From Paenibacillaceae bacterium ZCTH02-B3 (GTDB lineage: Bacteria > Bacillota > Bacilli > Paenibacillales > Paenibacillaceae), in NCBI GenBank assembly GCA_002159065.1, contig LZRV01000039.1, positions 1 through 33,295 on the forward strand: 33,295 nt of DNA, read 5' to 3'. Below the pieces are notes generated by a model. The model was not told the origin of the DNA. It searched no databases and saw only the letters and a list, made by a program, of their open reading frames with translations. Made by a program: the position numbers and the translations under genes. Below, piece after piece: positions 1 through 8,400 of the stretch; within the stretch, counting starts at the first letter, position 1, and the number at the start of each line of letters is the position of its first letter.

Positions 1-1
1 A

Positions 2-475
2 GCCGCTTTGCTGACAGCTGTGGAGAGCGTGTCGGCAGAGGACATCGCGCCAAAGCAGCGGAAGGACTGGGAGGAATACAAGCAGTTTCTGAAGCAACAC
101 CGGAAGCATCTGGAGGACTACCGGAAGACGCTCCAGGCGGCGGGCATCGACACGAGCGGCATGAGGCCGATGGGGAGCGCGGAAGCGCAGATGCGGATCT
201 TTGCCAGACGGACGAAGCGAGGCGGATACAGCTGGAGCGAGCGAGGCGTCAGCGCGATGCTGCGGACAATCATGAGAGGCCGGGAAGCCGGAGTGGTCCT
301 GGTTACGTATGGAGGCAAGACTCCAACGCCGCAGCGCTCCGTCAGCATTCGGAAGTTGCTAAGGGACGTTATACGACCGACCAAAGGATACGTTAACGGG
401 ATGATCCGGTTGCTTAGGGGGCCGTGGCAGAGTAGCACAACGGGCATGGCATTGAAAGGGCTTAGAGGATACTAA
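2..475 (+). CDS. Transposase C-terminal part, ISLre2/UPF0236 type (5' end outside window)
   Basis: The reading frame is open to the left window edge and ends at a TAA at 473-475, so only about the last 157 residues are visible. The segment with Trp-Ser-x-x-Gly (RGGYSWSERGVSAM) preceded by a Met-Gly-Ser-x-Glu-x-x-x-R motif resembles the C-terminal half of the ISLre2-family (UPF0236) transposases, which are about 450-500 residues long. The TTG at 8 is not a convincing start because the frame continues upstream. The region is less GC-rich than the neighbouring genes, as expected for an inserted element. Family assignment is from recalled motif pattern. Whether the full gene is intact cannot be judged here. 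Confidence 0.6.
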   Translation, partial: AALLTAVESVSAEDIAPKQRKDWEEYKQFLKQHRKHLEDYRKTLQAAGIDTSGMRPMGSAEAQMRIFARRTKRGGYSWSERGVSAMLRTIMRGREAGVVLVTYGGKTPTPQRSVSIRKLLRDVIRPTKGYVNGMIRLLRGPWQSSTTGMALKGLRGY

Positions 476-755
476 TACCAGAAAAATGAAACGCCAATCC
501 CATAAGGAAGAACACCAAAAGCGCTTACAAGGGAAAGGTTCTTTTCAAGTTCGCATCCAGAATCCAAAAAAGGTGCCCACACTAGCTTGACTCAGACAGT
601 TATTTCTCAGGAGGTTGTATTTCGTCAATAAATCGGATAAATAATCATCATGATTGTTCGCCACCGGAATATCTCCTTAACGGTTTGTCACAATCTCTTG
701 GTTGCCCTGAAACGGAAAGTCCGATGAATATTGGGCTTTACTATGCCTCCATCAC
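476..755. other. AT-richer intergenic gap between transposase and rlmH
   Basis: This 280-bp stretch has clearly lower GC than the genes to its right and no credible open frame. It probably contains the right end of the insertion element and the 3' flank of rlmH. I could not identify the terminal inverted repeat because the other end of the element is outside the window. No intrinsic terminator for rlmH is visible. Confidence 0.5.
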
Positions 756-1235
756 CTATTTGTGGTAAGGTTCCCCGCGCATGATGCGGAATGCCCGGTA
801 CAGCTGTTCCAGCAGCATGACCCGCATCATCTGGTGAGGATAGGTCAGGCGGCCGAAGGACAGCCGCCTGTCGGCGCGCCGCAGCACTTCGGGGGCAAGG
901 CCCAGTGAGCCGCCGATGACGAAGGCCACCGAACCGCTCCCGTACACGGCCTGCTTCTCGAGAAAAGCAGCCAGCTGCTCGCTGGTCCACAGCTCGCCTT
1001 CCACGTCCAGCGCCACGACATGGTCGTCCTGTTCGAGCGCCGTGAGAATGCGCTCCCCTTCCCGCGCTTTCACCTGCGCTTCTTCCGCCGGGCTGAGCGA
1101 CTCCGGGGCCCTCTCGTCGGGCACCTCCCGAATCTCCAGCCGCGCGTAAGGACGCAGACGTTTCTCGTATTCCTTCGTGGCTTCAAGCCAGTATTTCTCT
1201 TTCAGTTTGCCGACCGCGACGATGCGAATGTTCAT
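756..1235 (-). CDS. rlmH: 23S rRNA pseudouridine1915 N3-methyltransferase RlmH
   Basis: RlmH is a SPOUT-class methyltransferase that methylates pseudouridine 1915 in helix 69 of 23S rRNA on assembled 70S ribosomes. The 159-residue product has the normal family length. It starts [12 protein letters not shown], carries the SAM-binding trefoil-knot glycine motif GGSLGL, and ends with the very conserved segment around [20 protein letters not shown] and a terminal GEPYHK. The ATG at 1235 overlaps the stop of the upstream CPBP gene by 4 nt (ATGA), so the two are likely translationally coupled. In Bacillus subtilis rlmH (yydA) lies close to yyxA and the wal genes. Here about 9 kb of transporter genes separate it from them. 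Confidence 0.96.
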   Translation of the reverse strand: MNIRIVAVGKLKEKYWLEATKEYEKRLRPYARLEIREVPDERAPESLSPAEEAQVKAREGERILTALEQDDHVVALDVEGELWTSEQLAAFLEKQAVYGSGSVAFVIGGSLGLAPEVLRRADRRLSFGRLTYPHQMMRVMLLEQLYRAFRIMRGEPYHK

Positions 1236-2074
1236 GCTTTGACTCCCTCATTCCTGAAACTCGCCAACGAGTTCCCTCCCGGCAGAAACAGCGCCGCCGC
1301 GACCAACGCCGCCAGGATCACGCTCGTCACGGCCGGGTCGTAGTGGGAACCGTCCACGGGGAAAAGCACATACGTGACATTGATCATGGCGTGAAAAAGG
1401 ACCGCCACCGGCACCTGCCGACCGCTGCCCATGTAGAGCCAAACGATCAGCACGCGCGCGAAGATGGTAAAGACGCATTGCCAAAAAATCCATGCGGCGG
1501 AACGGCCCGCCTGGGCATAGGGGATCACGTGCCAGACCGCCCACACCGCGCCCAGGATGAGGGATGCCGCCAGAGGGCTTGTCCGCTTCAGCAACGGATC
1601 GACGGCGTACCCCATCCAGCCCGCTTCTTCGGCCAGGGCGGCGAAGATAAACACGAGAAATGCCGCAAGCGCGGACCCGAAGGAAAACGCCGGCTCAGGC
1701 AGCGGCCTTCCCAGCATGCGCATCGCCGCGTAGGACAGCAGCATGACCACGGGCATCGTCAATAAGGCGAGCAGATACCAGATCCAAAACCGCCCAAAGC
1801 GAAATGCAAACACCCGGTTGAACAGCATCCGGACGCCGCCGCGCCCTGCCCGCAGGCCGGCCAGAAGGACCGCCGCCAGCAGCGGGCAGGCGGCCTGGAG
1901 CGCGCTGACCGGAATTTGGGCAAAAACGGGGGTCCGACTCCAGAACCCCAGCAACCAAAACGGAATCGAAAGGGCGAAAAGCAGCAGAAAAAAGGATTTC
2001 GCCGCTTTGTCGCCGGAACCGGCGGTGTCGATCGGAAGCCCCTCCCCGTCCCGATGCCCGGGCGCACTCTCCAA
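1232..2074 (-). CDS. CPBP-family intramembrane protease-like membrane protein (Abi/CAAX)
   Basis: This is a 280-residue hydrophobic protein with about seven to eight membrane segments. CPBP motifs are present: the double glutamate EEAGW at residues 149-153, WHVIP with His182, and HAMIN with His228 and Asn232. The usual Arg a few residues after the Glu pair (EExxxR) is Met/Tyr here, so motif 1 is slightly degenerate. The family includes CAAX prenyl proteases and bacterial proteins of unknown or self-immunity function; the substrate is unknown. The TTG at 2074 is chosen because GGAG lies 4 nt upstream and the frame then matches the family. It follows the ABC pair by 40 nt without a visible terminator, so it may be co-transcribed with it, and it overlaps rlmH by 4 nt. 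Confidence 0.85.
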   Translation of the reverse strand: MESAPGHRDGEGLPIDTAGSGDKAAKSFFLLLFALSIPFWLLGFWSRTPVFAQIPVSALQAACPLLAAVLLAGLRAGRGGVRMLFNRVFAFRFGRFWIWYLLALLTMPVVMLLSYAAMRMLGRPLPEPAFSFGSALAAFLVFIFAALAEEAGWMGYAVDPLLKRTSPLAASLILGAVWAVWHVIPYAQAGRSAAWIFWQCVFTIFARVLIVWLYMGSGRQVPVAVLFHAMINVTYVLFPVDGSHYDPAVTSVILAALVAAALFLPGGNSLASFRNEGVKA

Positions 2075-2114
2075 GTTTCTCCATTGAAAATTTTACCGCA
2101 GGGTCAAGGCGTTT

Positions 2115-3983
2115 TCATCCCGCCGATCCGACCCGCTGCCCGCTGAACTGGCTTTCGTACAATTCGGCGTAAAACCCTTTTTTCGCCAGCAGCTCTTCGT
2201 GGGTGCCCTGCTCGATCACGGCCCCGTCGCGCATGACCAGGATCAGGTCGGCGTCTCGGATCGTGGACAGGCGGTGCGCGATGACGAAGCTCGTGCGCCC
2301 TTTCATCAGCCGGCTCATGGCGCGCTGGATCTGCAACTCCGTCCGCGTATCGACATTGCTGGTCGCCTCGTCCAGGATGAGCATGGGCGGATCGGCCAGA
2401 AACGCCCGCGCGATCGTGAGCAGCTGTTTCTGTCCCTGCGACAGGTTGGACGCTTCTTCGTTCAGCACGGTGTCGTACCCGTCCGGCAGCGTGCGGATGA
2501 AGCGGTCGGCATACGCCGCCTTCGCCGCGGCCACCACTTCCCCGTCGGTGGCGCCCTCCTTGCCGTAGGCGATATTGTCGCGGATCGTACCGTGGAACAG
2601 CCAGGTATCCTGCAGCACCATCCCGAACATGCCGCGCACATCGCCCCGCGCCATTTCGGCGATGTCCCGCCCGTCGATGGTGATGCGGCCGCCCTTCAAA
2701 TCGTAAAACCGCATCAGCAGGTTGACCAGCGTCGTCTTGCCGGCGCCGGTCGGCCCGACGATGGCGACGGTCTGGCCCGCTTTGACGTCGATGTTCATGT
2801 CCTCGATCAACGGCACGTCGTCCCGGTACGAAAAACGCACATGCTCGAAGCGGACGTTCCCCGCGGGCTTGCCGGACGAAACCGCGCTCACGGGATCCGG
2901 CGTCTCCTCTTCCTCATCCAGGAGCTCGAACACCCGCTCCGCCGCCGCGATCGTGGCCTGGATGATGTTGGCGATTTGCGCCGTCTGCGTGATCGGCATG
3001 GCGAACTGCCGGGAATACGAGATGAACGCCTGCACGTCGCCGATCTCGATCGCCCGGCGCATGACGAAAATACCCCCAAGCACGCAGATGAACACGTAGC
3101 CGATGTTGCCGATGAAGCCCATGACGGGCATAATCACGCCGGACAGAAACTGCGCGCGCCAGCCGGCCTCGTACCATTTGCCGTTGATTTCCTCGAAACG
3201 TTCGATGGACCGCTTCTCCCTGCCGAACGCCTTGACCACGGGATGACCGGTAAACATTTCTTCCACGTGGCCGTTCAATTCCCCGAGCGACCGCTGCATG
3301 TCCCGGAAATGCTTTTGCGACCGTTTCGTGATGAACCCGATCGCCACGAAACTGAGCGGCAGCGTCACCAGCGCGATCAGCGTCAGCACCGGGCTGATCG
3401 TCAGCATCATCACCACCGCGCCGACCAGCATCACCACGGATGAGATGAACTGGGTCAGGCTTTGCTGGAACGTGTTGCTGATCGTGTCGATGTCGTTCAC
3501 CACGCGGCTGAGCGTATCCCCGTGCGGCCGGGCGTCAAAAAACTTCAGCGGCAGGCGGGCCAGCTTGCGATTGACCGATTCGCGCAGATCGTATACCATC
3601 TTCTGCACGACGCCGGCCATCACGTATTGCTGGAGATAGGCAAACAGCGCGCTGGCGACGTACAGGGCCGCAAGCGTCAGCAAAATTTCCCCGATCCGTC
3701 CAAAATCGATGCCCGTCCCGGTCCCCCTGATCATCCCGAGCAACCCCTCGAACATCACGGTCGTCGCCTGGCCCAGAATCTTGGGGCTGAAGATGGTGAA
3801 CACCGTGCTGAGCACCGCGGTCAGAAACACAAAGGCCAAAGCGGGAGCGTGCGGCCGGAGAAAGGCCGCAAGCCGCCGAAGCGTCGCCTTGAAATTTTTC
3901 GGTTTTTGCTGCGCCATGCCCATCATGCCCGGTCCGTGATGGGGTCCGGGCAAGGGTCTGGAGTGCCGTGCCGGCCGGCTCAT
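2115..3983 (-). CDS. ABC exporter half-transporter with consensus ATPase site (YfiC/LmrD-like)
   Basis: A 622-residue type IV ABC exporter subunit: a six-helix membrane domain (about residues 45-340) followed by one nucleotide-binding domain. The Walker A is GPTGAGKTT, the Walker B ends in LILDEATSNVD with the catalytic Glu, and the switch His is present in VIAHRLSTI. The signature is NLSQGQKQ, with Gln replacing the second Gly. This is the complement of the partner encoded just upstream, as in heterodimeric exporters such as LmrCD and TM287/288. The ATG at 3983 lies 7 nt after GGAGGAGG and overlaps the partner's stop by 4 nt (ATGA). The N-terminus is His/Pro/Gly-Met rich before the first helix. 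Likely role: multidrug or lipid/peptide export under the adjacent MarR regulator. The substrate is not evident. Confidence 0.92.
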   Translation of the reverse strand: MSRPARHSRPLPGPHHGPGMMGMAQQKPKNFKATLRRLAAFLRPHAPALAFVFLTAVLSTVFTIFSPKILGQATTVMFEGLLGMIRGTGTGIDFGRIGEILLTLAALYVASALFAYLQQYVMAGVVQKMVYDLRESVNRKLARLPLKFFDARPHGDTLSRVVNDIDTISNTFQQSLTQFISSVVMLVGAVVMMLTISPVLTLIALVTLPLSFVAIGFITKRSQKHFRDMQRSLGELNGHVEEMFTGHPVVKAFGREKRSIERFEEINGKWYEAGWRAQFLSGVIMPVMGFIGNIGYVFICVLGGIFVMRRAIEIGDVQAFISYSRQFAMPITQTAQIANIIQATIAAAERVFELLDEEEETPDPVSAVSSGKPAGNVRFEHVRFSYRDDVPLIEDMNIDVKAGQTVAIVGPTGAGKTTLVNLLMRFYDLKGGRITIDGRDIAEMARGDVRGMFGMVLQDTWLFHGTIRDNIAYGKEGATDGEVVAAAKAAYADRFIRTLPDGYDTVLNEEASNLSQGQKQLLTIARAFLADPPMLILDEATSNVDTRTELQIQRAMSRLMKGRTSFVIAHRLSTIRDADLILVMRDGAVIEQGTHEELLAKKGFYAELYESQFSGQRVGSAG

Positions 3984-5719
3984 GCGATTTCCTCCTCCGA
4001 GAGCTGCGAAGCCACGATCTCGCGATAGACTTCGCATGTCTCCAAAAGTTCGCGATGCGTGCCGATGCCGGCCACTTCCCCCTGGTCGAGCACGACGATC
4101 CGGTCGGCGTCCATCACCGTGCTGACCCGCTGGGCCACGACGATGACCGTGGCGCCGCCGATCTCCTCCCGCAGCGCCCGGCGCAGCGCGACATCGGTCT
4201 TGTAATCGAGGGCCGAAAAGCTGTCGTCGAACAGGTATATGGCCGCTTTGCGCACCAGGGCGCGGGCGATGGTCAGCCGCTGCTTCTGCCCGCCGGACAG
4301 ATTGGCGCCGCCCTGCTCGATGATCGTATCGTACCCGCCCTTCCATTCTTCGATGAACGTCGCGGCCTGGGCCACCTCCGCGGCCCGGCGCACTTCCTCG
4401 TCCGTCGCGTCTTCCCTGCCGTAACGGATGTTTTCGGCGACCGTGCCGCTGAACAAAATCGACTTCTGCGACACCAGCCCGATCCGCCCGCGAAGCCGCG
4501 CCAAGGGGAATTCCCGGACATCCTTGCCGCCCACCAGCACCTGCCCTTCATCCGGATCGAAAAACCGGGGAATCAGGTGAATCAGCGTCGATTTGCCGGA
4601 TCCCGTGCCGCCGATAATGGCCGTCACCTCGCCGGGCCTCGCCGTGAACGAGACGTTGCGCAACGCCGGCATTTCCGCTCCGGGATACCGGAAGGTCACC
4701 TGGCGAAACTCCACGGCAAGCGGGGCATGGTCCTGGTCATCTCCGGACTCCGTGACGCCGTGCCCGTCCCGCAGCGCCGGTTTCGTGTCCAGCACTTCGT
4801 TGATCCGGATGGCGGACGCCTGCGCGCGGGGCAGCAGGATGAACATCATCGAAGCGAACATGAGCGAAAACATGATCTGCCACGCATACTGAATAAAAGC
4901 CATCAGATCCCCGACGCCCAGATGCCCGGCCTCGATCCGGAACCCTCCGAACCAGACGATTGCCAGGACCGCCACGTTGACCGTCAGCGTCATGAGCGGC
5001 ATCGTCAAGGCCATCAGCCGGTTGATCCGGATCGCGGTGCCGGTCAGATCGCGGTTCGCCCCCTCGAACCGCCGCTGTTCGTATTCCGACCGATTGAAAG
5101 CGCGGATGACGCGGACTCCGGTCAGGCGTTCGCGCAGCACGCGGTTCAGGGTATCCAGCTTGATTTGCAGCGCCCTGAACAGCGGTCCGGCTTTCCGGAA
5201 CAGAATCAGGATGAGGATCGCCAGCACCGGAATGATGGCCACGATCGTAAGCGCCAGCGTGGCGTCGATGGATACCGCCATGATCACGCCGCCGATGCAC
5301 ATCATCGGCGCCATGACCATCACGCGCATCAGCATGGTGAGCACCTGATACACCTGCTGCACGTCGTTGGTCGTCCGCGTGATCAGCGAAGCGGTGCCGA
5401 GCCGGTCGAATTCGCGCAGCGAGAAGGATTCCACGTGCGAGAACATGCGGCTTCGCAGATCCCGCGCGAACCCGCCCGCCGACTTGGCCGACCAAAGGCT
5501 GGCGCCCACCGAGCAAGCCCCGCCGAGGCCGGCTACCAGCAACATGAGGCCGCCGATGCGCCAGATATAGGCGAGGTCCTCCCGCACCACGCCTTTGTTG
5601 ACGATATCCGCCATCAGTGTCGGCAATACCAGCTCGGCCAGCGACTGCAAAAACACCAGCGCCAGCGCCACCGCGACTTGCCAGCGGTACGGCTTCAAAA
5701 ACGCAAGCAGCCTGATCAC
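3980..5719 (-). CDS. ABC exporter half-transporter with degenerate ATPase site (YfiB/LmrC-like)
   Basis: A 579-residue half-transporter with a six-helix domain and a C-terminal ATPase. Walker A is GGTGSGKST (about residue 367) and the signature is canonical LSGGQKQR. The Walker B is LFDDSFSALD, with Asp instead of the catalytic Glu, and the switch residue is Gln (VVAQRVSTV) instead of His. These two substitutions mark the degenerate-site subunit of a heterodimeric exporter. The start is the GTG at 5719, 7 nt after GAGGGGG; it overlaps the marR stop by 4 nt (GTGA). A longer open frame exists upstream but lies inside marR. With the next gene it should form one exporter with one consensus and one non-consensus ATP site. 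Confidence 0.92.
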   Translation of the reverse strand: MIRLLAFLKPYRWQVAVALALVFLQSLAELVLPTLMADIVNKGVVREDLAYIWRIGGLMLLVAGLGGACSVGASLWSAKSAGGFARDLRSRMFSHVESFSLREFDRLGTASLITRTTNDVQQVYQVLTMLMRVMVMAPMMCIGGVIMAVSIDATLALTIVAIIPVLAILILILFRKAGPLFRALQIKLDTLNRVLRERLTGVRVIRAFNRSEYEQRRFEGANRDLTGTAIRINRLMALTMPLMTLTVNVAVLAIVWFGGFRIEAGHLGVGDLMAFIQYAWQIMFSLMFASMMFILLPRAQASAIRINEVLDTKPALRDGHGVTESGDDQDHAPLAVEFRQVTFRYPGAEMPALRNVSFTARPGEVTAIIGGTGSGKSTLIHLIPRFFDPDEGQVLVGGKDVREFPLARLRGRIGLVSQKSILFSGTVAENIRYGREDATDEEVRRAAEVAQAATFIEEWKGGYDTIIEQGGANLSGGQKQRLTIARALVRKAAIYLFDDSFSALDYKTDVALRRALREEIGGATVIVVAQRVSTVMDADRIVVLDQGEVAGIGTHRELLETCEVYREIVASQLSEEEIA

Positions 5720-6207
5720 GACCGGTCCCCCTCGCCAAAAGCGGCATGGCCCCCCTGCGGCCTGCACGACCCGTGTTTTTCCTCGAAATATTGAATGACC
5801 TCGCTGAGCAGCTCCGCCAAAAGCCGGGCCCGTTCCTCGCCCAGCCGCCCGATGAGCCCTTCCATCTCCTTCCGCATGGCTTCTTCCGCCCCCCGCGTGA
5901 CCCGCAAACCTTCGTCGGTCAAGCGGACGCGCACGACGCGCCGGTCTTCCGGATCCGGTCCCCGCTCCACCAGCCCTTTTAATTCCAGGCCGTTAATCAT
6001 TTGCGTCACCGACGGCGTCTTGACCCGAAGCAGGCTTCCCAGCTCGGACACCTTCGGCCCGCGCTGATGCATGCGCAAATGCCGCAGGATGACATAGAGC
6101 AGAATCGATTCGCCGTACGTGCAACCCTCCACCATCCGGCCATACCACTGCACGCGTCCGACGTGCCTCAGCAGGCGAATCAACTTCTGAGACAGCGTTT
6201 CTTCCAC
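5716..6207 (-). CDS. MarR-family transcriptional regulator
   Basis: A winged-helix MarR regulator of about 163 residues, with the recognition-helix region VSELGSLLRVKTPSVTQMIN and the wing with the Asp-x-Arg-Arg motif (DPEDRRVVRVRLTDEG). It is the first gene of a marR-ABC-ABC unit and overlaps the next gene by 4 nt, a layout in which the regulator usually represses its own exporter operon and is released by the exported drug. The preferred start is the GTG at 6207, 8 nt after AAAGGG. An in-frame TTG at 6228 would add 7 residues but lacks a Shine-Dalgarno. A perfect sigma-A promoter and a palindrome lie immediately upstream. Confidence 0.9.
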   Translation of the reverse strand: MEETLSQKLIRLLRHVGRVQWYGRMVEGCTYGESILLYVILRHLRMHQRGPKVSELGSLLRVKTPSVTQMINGLELKGLVERGPDPEDRRVVRVRLTDEGLRVTRGAEEAMRKEMEGLIGRLGEERARLLAELLSEVIQYFEEKHGSCRPQGGHAAFGEGDRS

Positions 6208-6233
6208 CGCCCACACCCTTTGCGCCAAAATAT

Positions 6234-6250
6234 TTAGTTAAGTAACCTAA
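6234..6250. promoter_or_regulatory. Candidate MarR operator palindrome
   Basis: The plus strand reads TTAGTTAAGTAACCTAA, an imperfect inverted repeat (TTAGTTA / TAACCTAA) of the size and AT-rich composition typical of MarR operators. It abuts the -10 hexamer of the marR promoter, so bound protein would block transcription initiation. Its role is inferred from position and symmetry. Confidence 0.6.
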
Positions 6251-6278
6251 TTATAAGAAGGCCATTCGCCCCTGTCAA
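6250..6278 (-). promoter_or_regulatory. Sigma-A promoter of the marR-ABC operon
   Basis: On the minus strand a consensus -35 TTGACA (6273-6278) is followed, after exactly 17 nt, by a consensus -10 TATAAT (6250-6255). This is the best promoter in the window. Such a strong promoter makes sense if it is normally held off by the adjacent repressor site. Confidence 0.88.
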
Positions 6279-6314
6279 ACGGCGGCCGCCCGGGCCGCGG
6301 ACGGCGATGCCGCC

Positions 6315-8330
6315 TTACGCGCCCACCGCCGCCGAATCCTGTTGCGCCCGATACATTGCGTAATATTTGCCGCGCAGCGCCATCAGCTCGTCGTGCGTGC
6401 CGCGCTCCACGATTCGCCCGCGATCCAGCACCAGAATCTGGTCGGCCGAACGGATCGTCGACAGCCGGTGCGCGATCACGAACGTCGTGCGTCCCCGTTT
6501 GAGCACGTCGAGCGCGCGCTGGATGATCGCTTCCGTCTCGGTGTCGACATGGGAAGTCGCCTCGTCCAGGACGAGAATGGCCGGATCGAATGCCAGCGCC
6601 CGGGCGAACGAAATGAGCTGGCGCTGTCCGGCTGACAGCGTCGCGCCCTTCTCCATGATCGGCGCGTCGATGCCGCCCGGCAAATTCGCGAACATGTCGT
6701 AGGCGCCCACATCCCGCAGCGCCTGCTCCACCCGCTCCCGCGAAATGCCCGGATCCCCCAGGCTGACATTGGACGCGATCGTGCCCGTGAACAGAAACGG
6801 ATCCTGCAGCACGATGCCCATGTGGCGGCGCAAATGCTGCCTGGGCCACTCCCGGATGTCCTTGCCGTCGATCAGGATGGTTCCCTGCTGAACGTCGTAA
6901 AACCGGAACAAGAGATTCATGATGGTGCTCTTGCCCGAGCCGGTATGCCCGACCAGCGCCACGGTCTCGCCGGGCTTGGCGCGGAACGAAATGTTGCGCA
7001 GCACCGGTTCGCCGTCCTTGTACGCGAACGATACGCCGCGGAACTCCACATCGCCCCGGTATCGCGGCAGATCGCCTTCCGCCACTTCCACCCCCGGCTC
7101 ATCCAGCAATTCGAATACCCGCTCCGCCGACACCCGGGCCGTTTCCAGATTGGGCAACTGGTTGACAATGCCCACAACCGGGTTCATCATCCGGTTGATC
7201 AGCTCAATGGCCGCGTAAAGCACCCCCACCGTCACGGACGGGCCAAGCAGATCGCCGGCAAACAGCAGCACCATCACCAGAAGCATCAGATTCCGCAGCA
7301 AGTGGACCAGGTTGTAGGACGTCAAAGCGTTCAGCATGACCAGCTTGTTTTGATAGGTGAAATACGAGCGGTTCAATTCGTCGAACTCCCGGCTCGTCCG
7401 CTCCTCTCGGCGGAACGCCCGAATGATCGGCATCCCCTGGATCGTCTCGTTGATCATCGCGTTGATGTCGCCCAACCTGGCCCGCAGAAAACGGTTGATC
7501 CTGCCGGCCACCCGGCGGTACAGCAGAATCCAGGCCGCCAGGATCGGAATCATCGGCAACGCGAACAACGCCAGACGCACATCCAGCAAAAACAGCGCCA
7601 CGAGCACCGCGGCGATGGTCAGGATGCCCGAGAAAAAGTTGGCCAGCACGTTCACGAACAGCTCGCGCACCGCCTCGGTGTCGTTCGTGATCCGCGAAAC
7701 GATTTTCCCCGCCGGCATGTTGTCATAGTACCCGACCGGCAGGCGCTGCGTGTGCGCGAACACGTCCTCCCGCATCTTCTGCATGATCCGGTTGGCCGAG
7801 ATTTGCAGCATCAGCCGCTGGCCGTACGTGAACAAGGAGCCGAACAGGAGCAGGCCCAGATACAGCGCGGCAAGCCGGATCATTTCCTCCAGTTCCGGGC
7901 GGAAGAACGCCCATAATTCCTGCGTCGGAACATGGATCGCCGGATAGCGCCGCATGCCTTCCCCCGTCTCCACCGTCAACACGCCGCCGTCCACGGAGCG
8001 CTTGCCGTCCGCGGTCACATCGCCTTCCACGAAGTAGTAGCTGCGCCCGACCTGCAGCACCCTCGCGGGAGCGCCCATGGGCTCACCGGGTGCGAAGCGG
8101 TCCTCCCGTTTGTACCATTTGCCGCGGAACGGCACCGCTTTCTCCTGCTCGCCGGGCACCTCGCGCCAAACCTTTTCAATGCCGAGTATGTTTTCGTCGA
8201 TGACCCGCCTGGCCAGAAACGGCGCCGTCATGTCGACGATCAGCGCAAGCACCAGGAGGACCAGCGCGATCCAGATCGTTTTTTTGTACATGAGCGCATA
8301 CCCAAGCAAACGTTTCCCCGTCGTGCGCAT
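6315..8330 (-). CDS. bmrD: Multidrug ABC exporter subunit BmrD (YheH-like)
   Basis: A 671-residue half-transporter close in length and layout to B. subtilis BmrD/YheH. After helix 1 it has the BmrD-specific extracytoplasmic insertion (about residues 45-130) with GIEKVW, KWYKREDRF and VGRSYYFVEGD, which fits the YheH pattern I recall. The ATPase has Walker A GHTGSGKST, signature LSAGQRQ (Ala for Gly), Walker B LVLDEATSHVD with catalytic Glu, and switch His in VIAHRLSTI. It is therefore the subunit with the functional Walker B. BmrC/BmrD form a heterodimeric drug exporter. The start is the ATG at 8330 after AAAGGA; upstream in-frame extension lies in the bmrC 3' end. It follows bmrC by 70 nt. 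No clear intrinsic terminator follows it. Confidence 0.92.
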   Translation of the reverse strand: MRTTGKRLLGYALMYKKTIWIALVLLVLALIVDMTAPFLARRVIDENILGIEKVWREVPGEQEKAVPFRGKWYKREDRFAPGEPMGAPARVLQVGRSYYFVEGDVTADGKRSVDGGVLTVETGEGMRRYPAIHVPTQELWAFFRPELEEMIRLAALYLGLLLFGSLFTYGQRLMLQISANRIMQKMREDVFAHTQRLPVGYYDNMPAGKIVSRITNDTEAVRELFVNVLANFFSGILTIAAVLVALFLLDVRLALFALPMIPILAAWILLYRRVAGRINRFLRARLGDINAMINETIQGMPIIRAFRREERTSREFDELNRSYFTYQNKLVMLNALTSYNLVHLLRNLMLLVMVLLFAGDLLGPSVTVGVLYAAIELINRMMNPVVGIVNQLPNLETARVSAERVFELLDEPGVEVAEGDLPRYRGDVEFRGVSFAYKDGEPVLRNISFRAKPGETVALVGHTGSGKSTIMNLLFRFYDVQQGTILIDGKDIREWPRQHLRRHMGIVLQDPFLFTGTIASNVSLGDPGISRERVEQALRDVGAYDMFANLPGGIDAPIMEKGATLSAGQRQLISFARALAFDPAILVLDEATSHVDTETEAIIQRALDVLKRGRTTFVIAHRLSTIRSADQILVLDRGRIVERGTHDELMALRGKYYAMYRAQQDSAAVGA

Positions 8331-8400
8331 CCGATCCGATTCCTTTCCCGTCAAATGTGCGCCGCGGGCTCCGTTTCCGCGGCCGGAACCCGTCCGGCGC

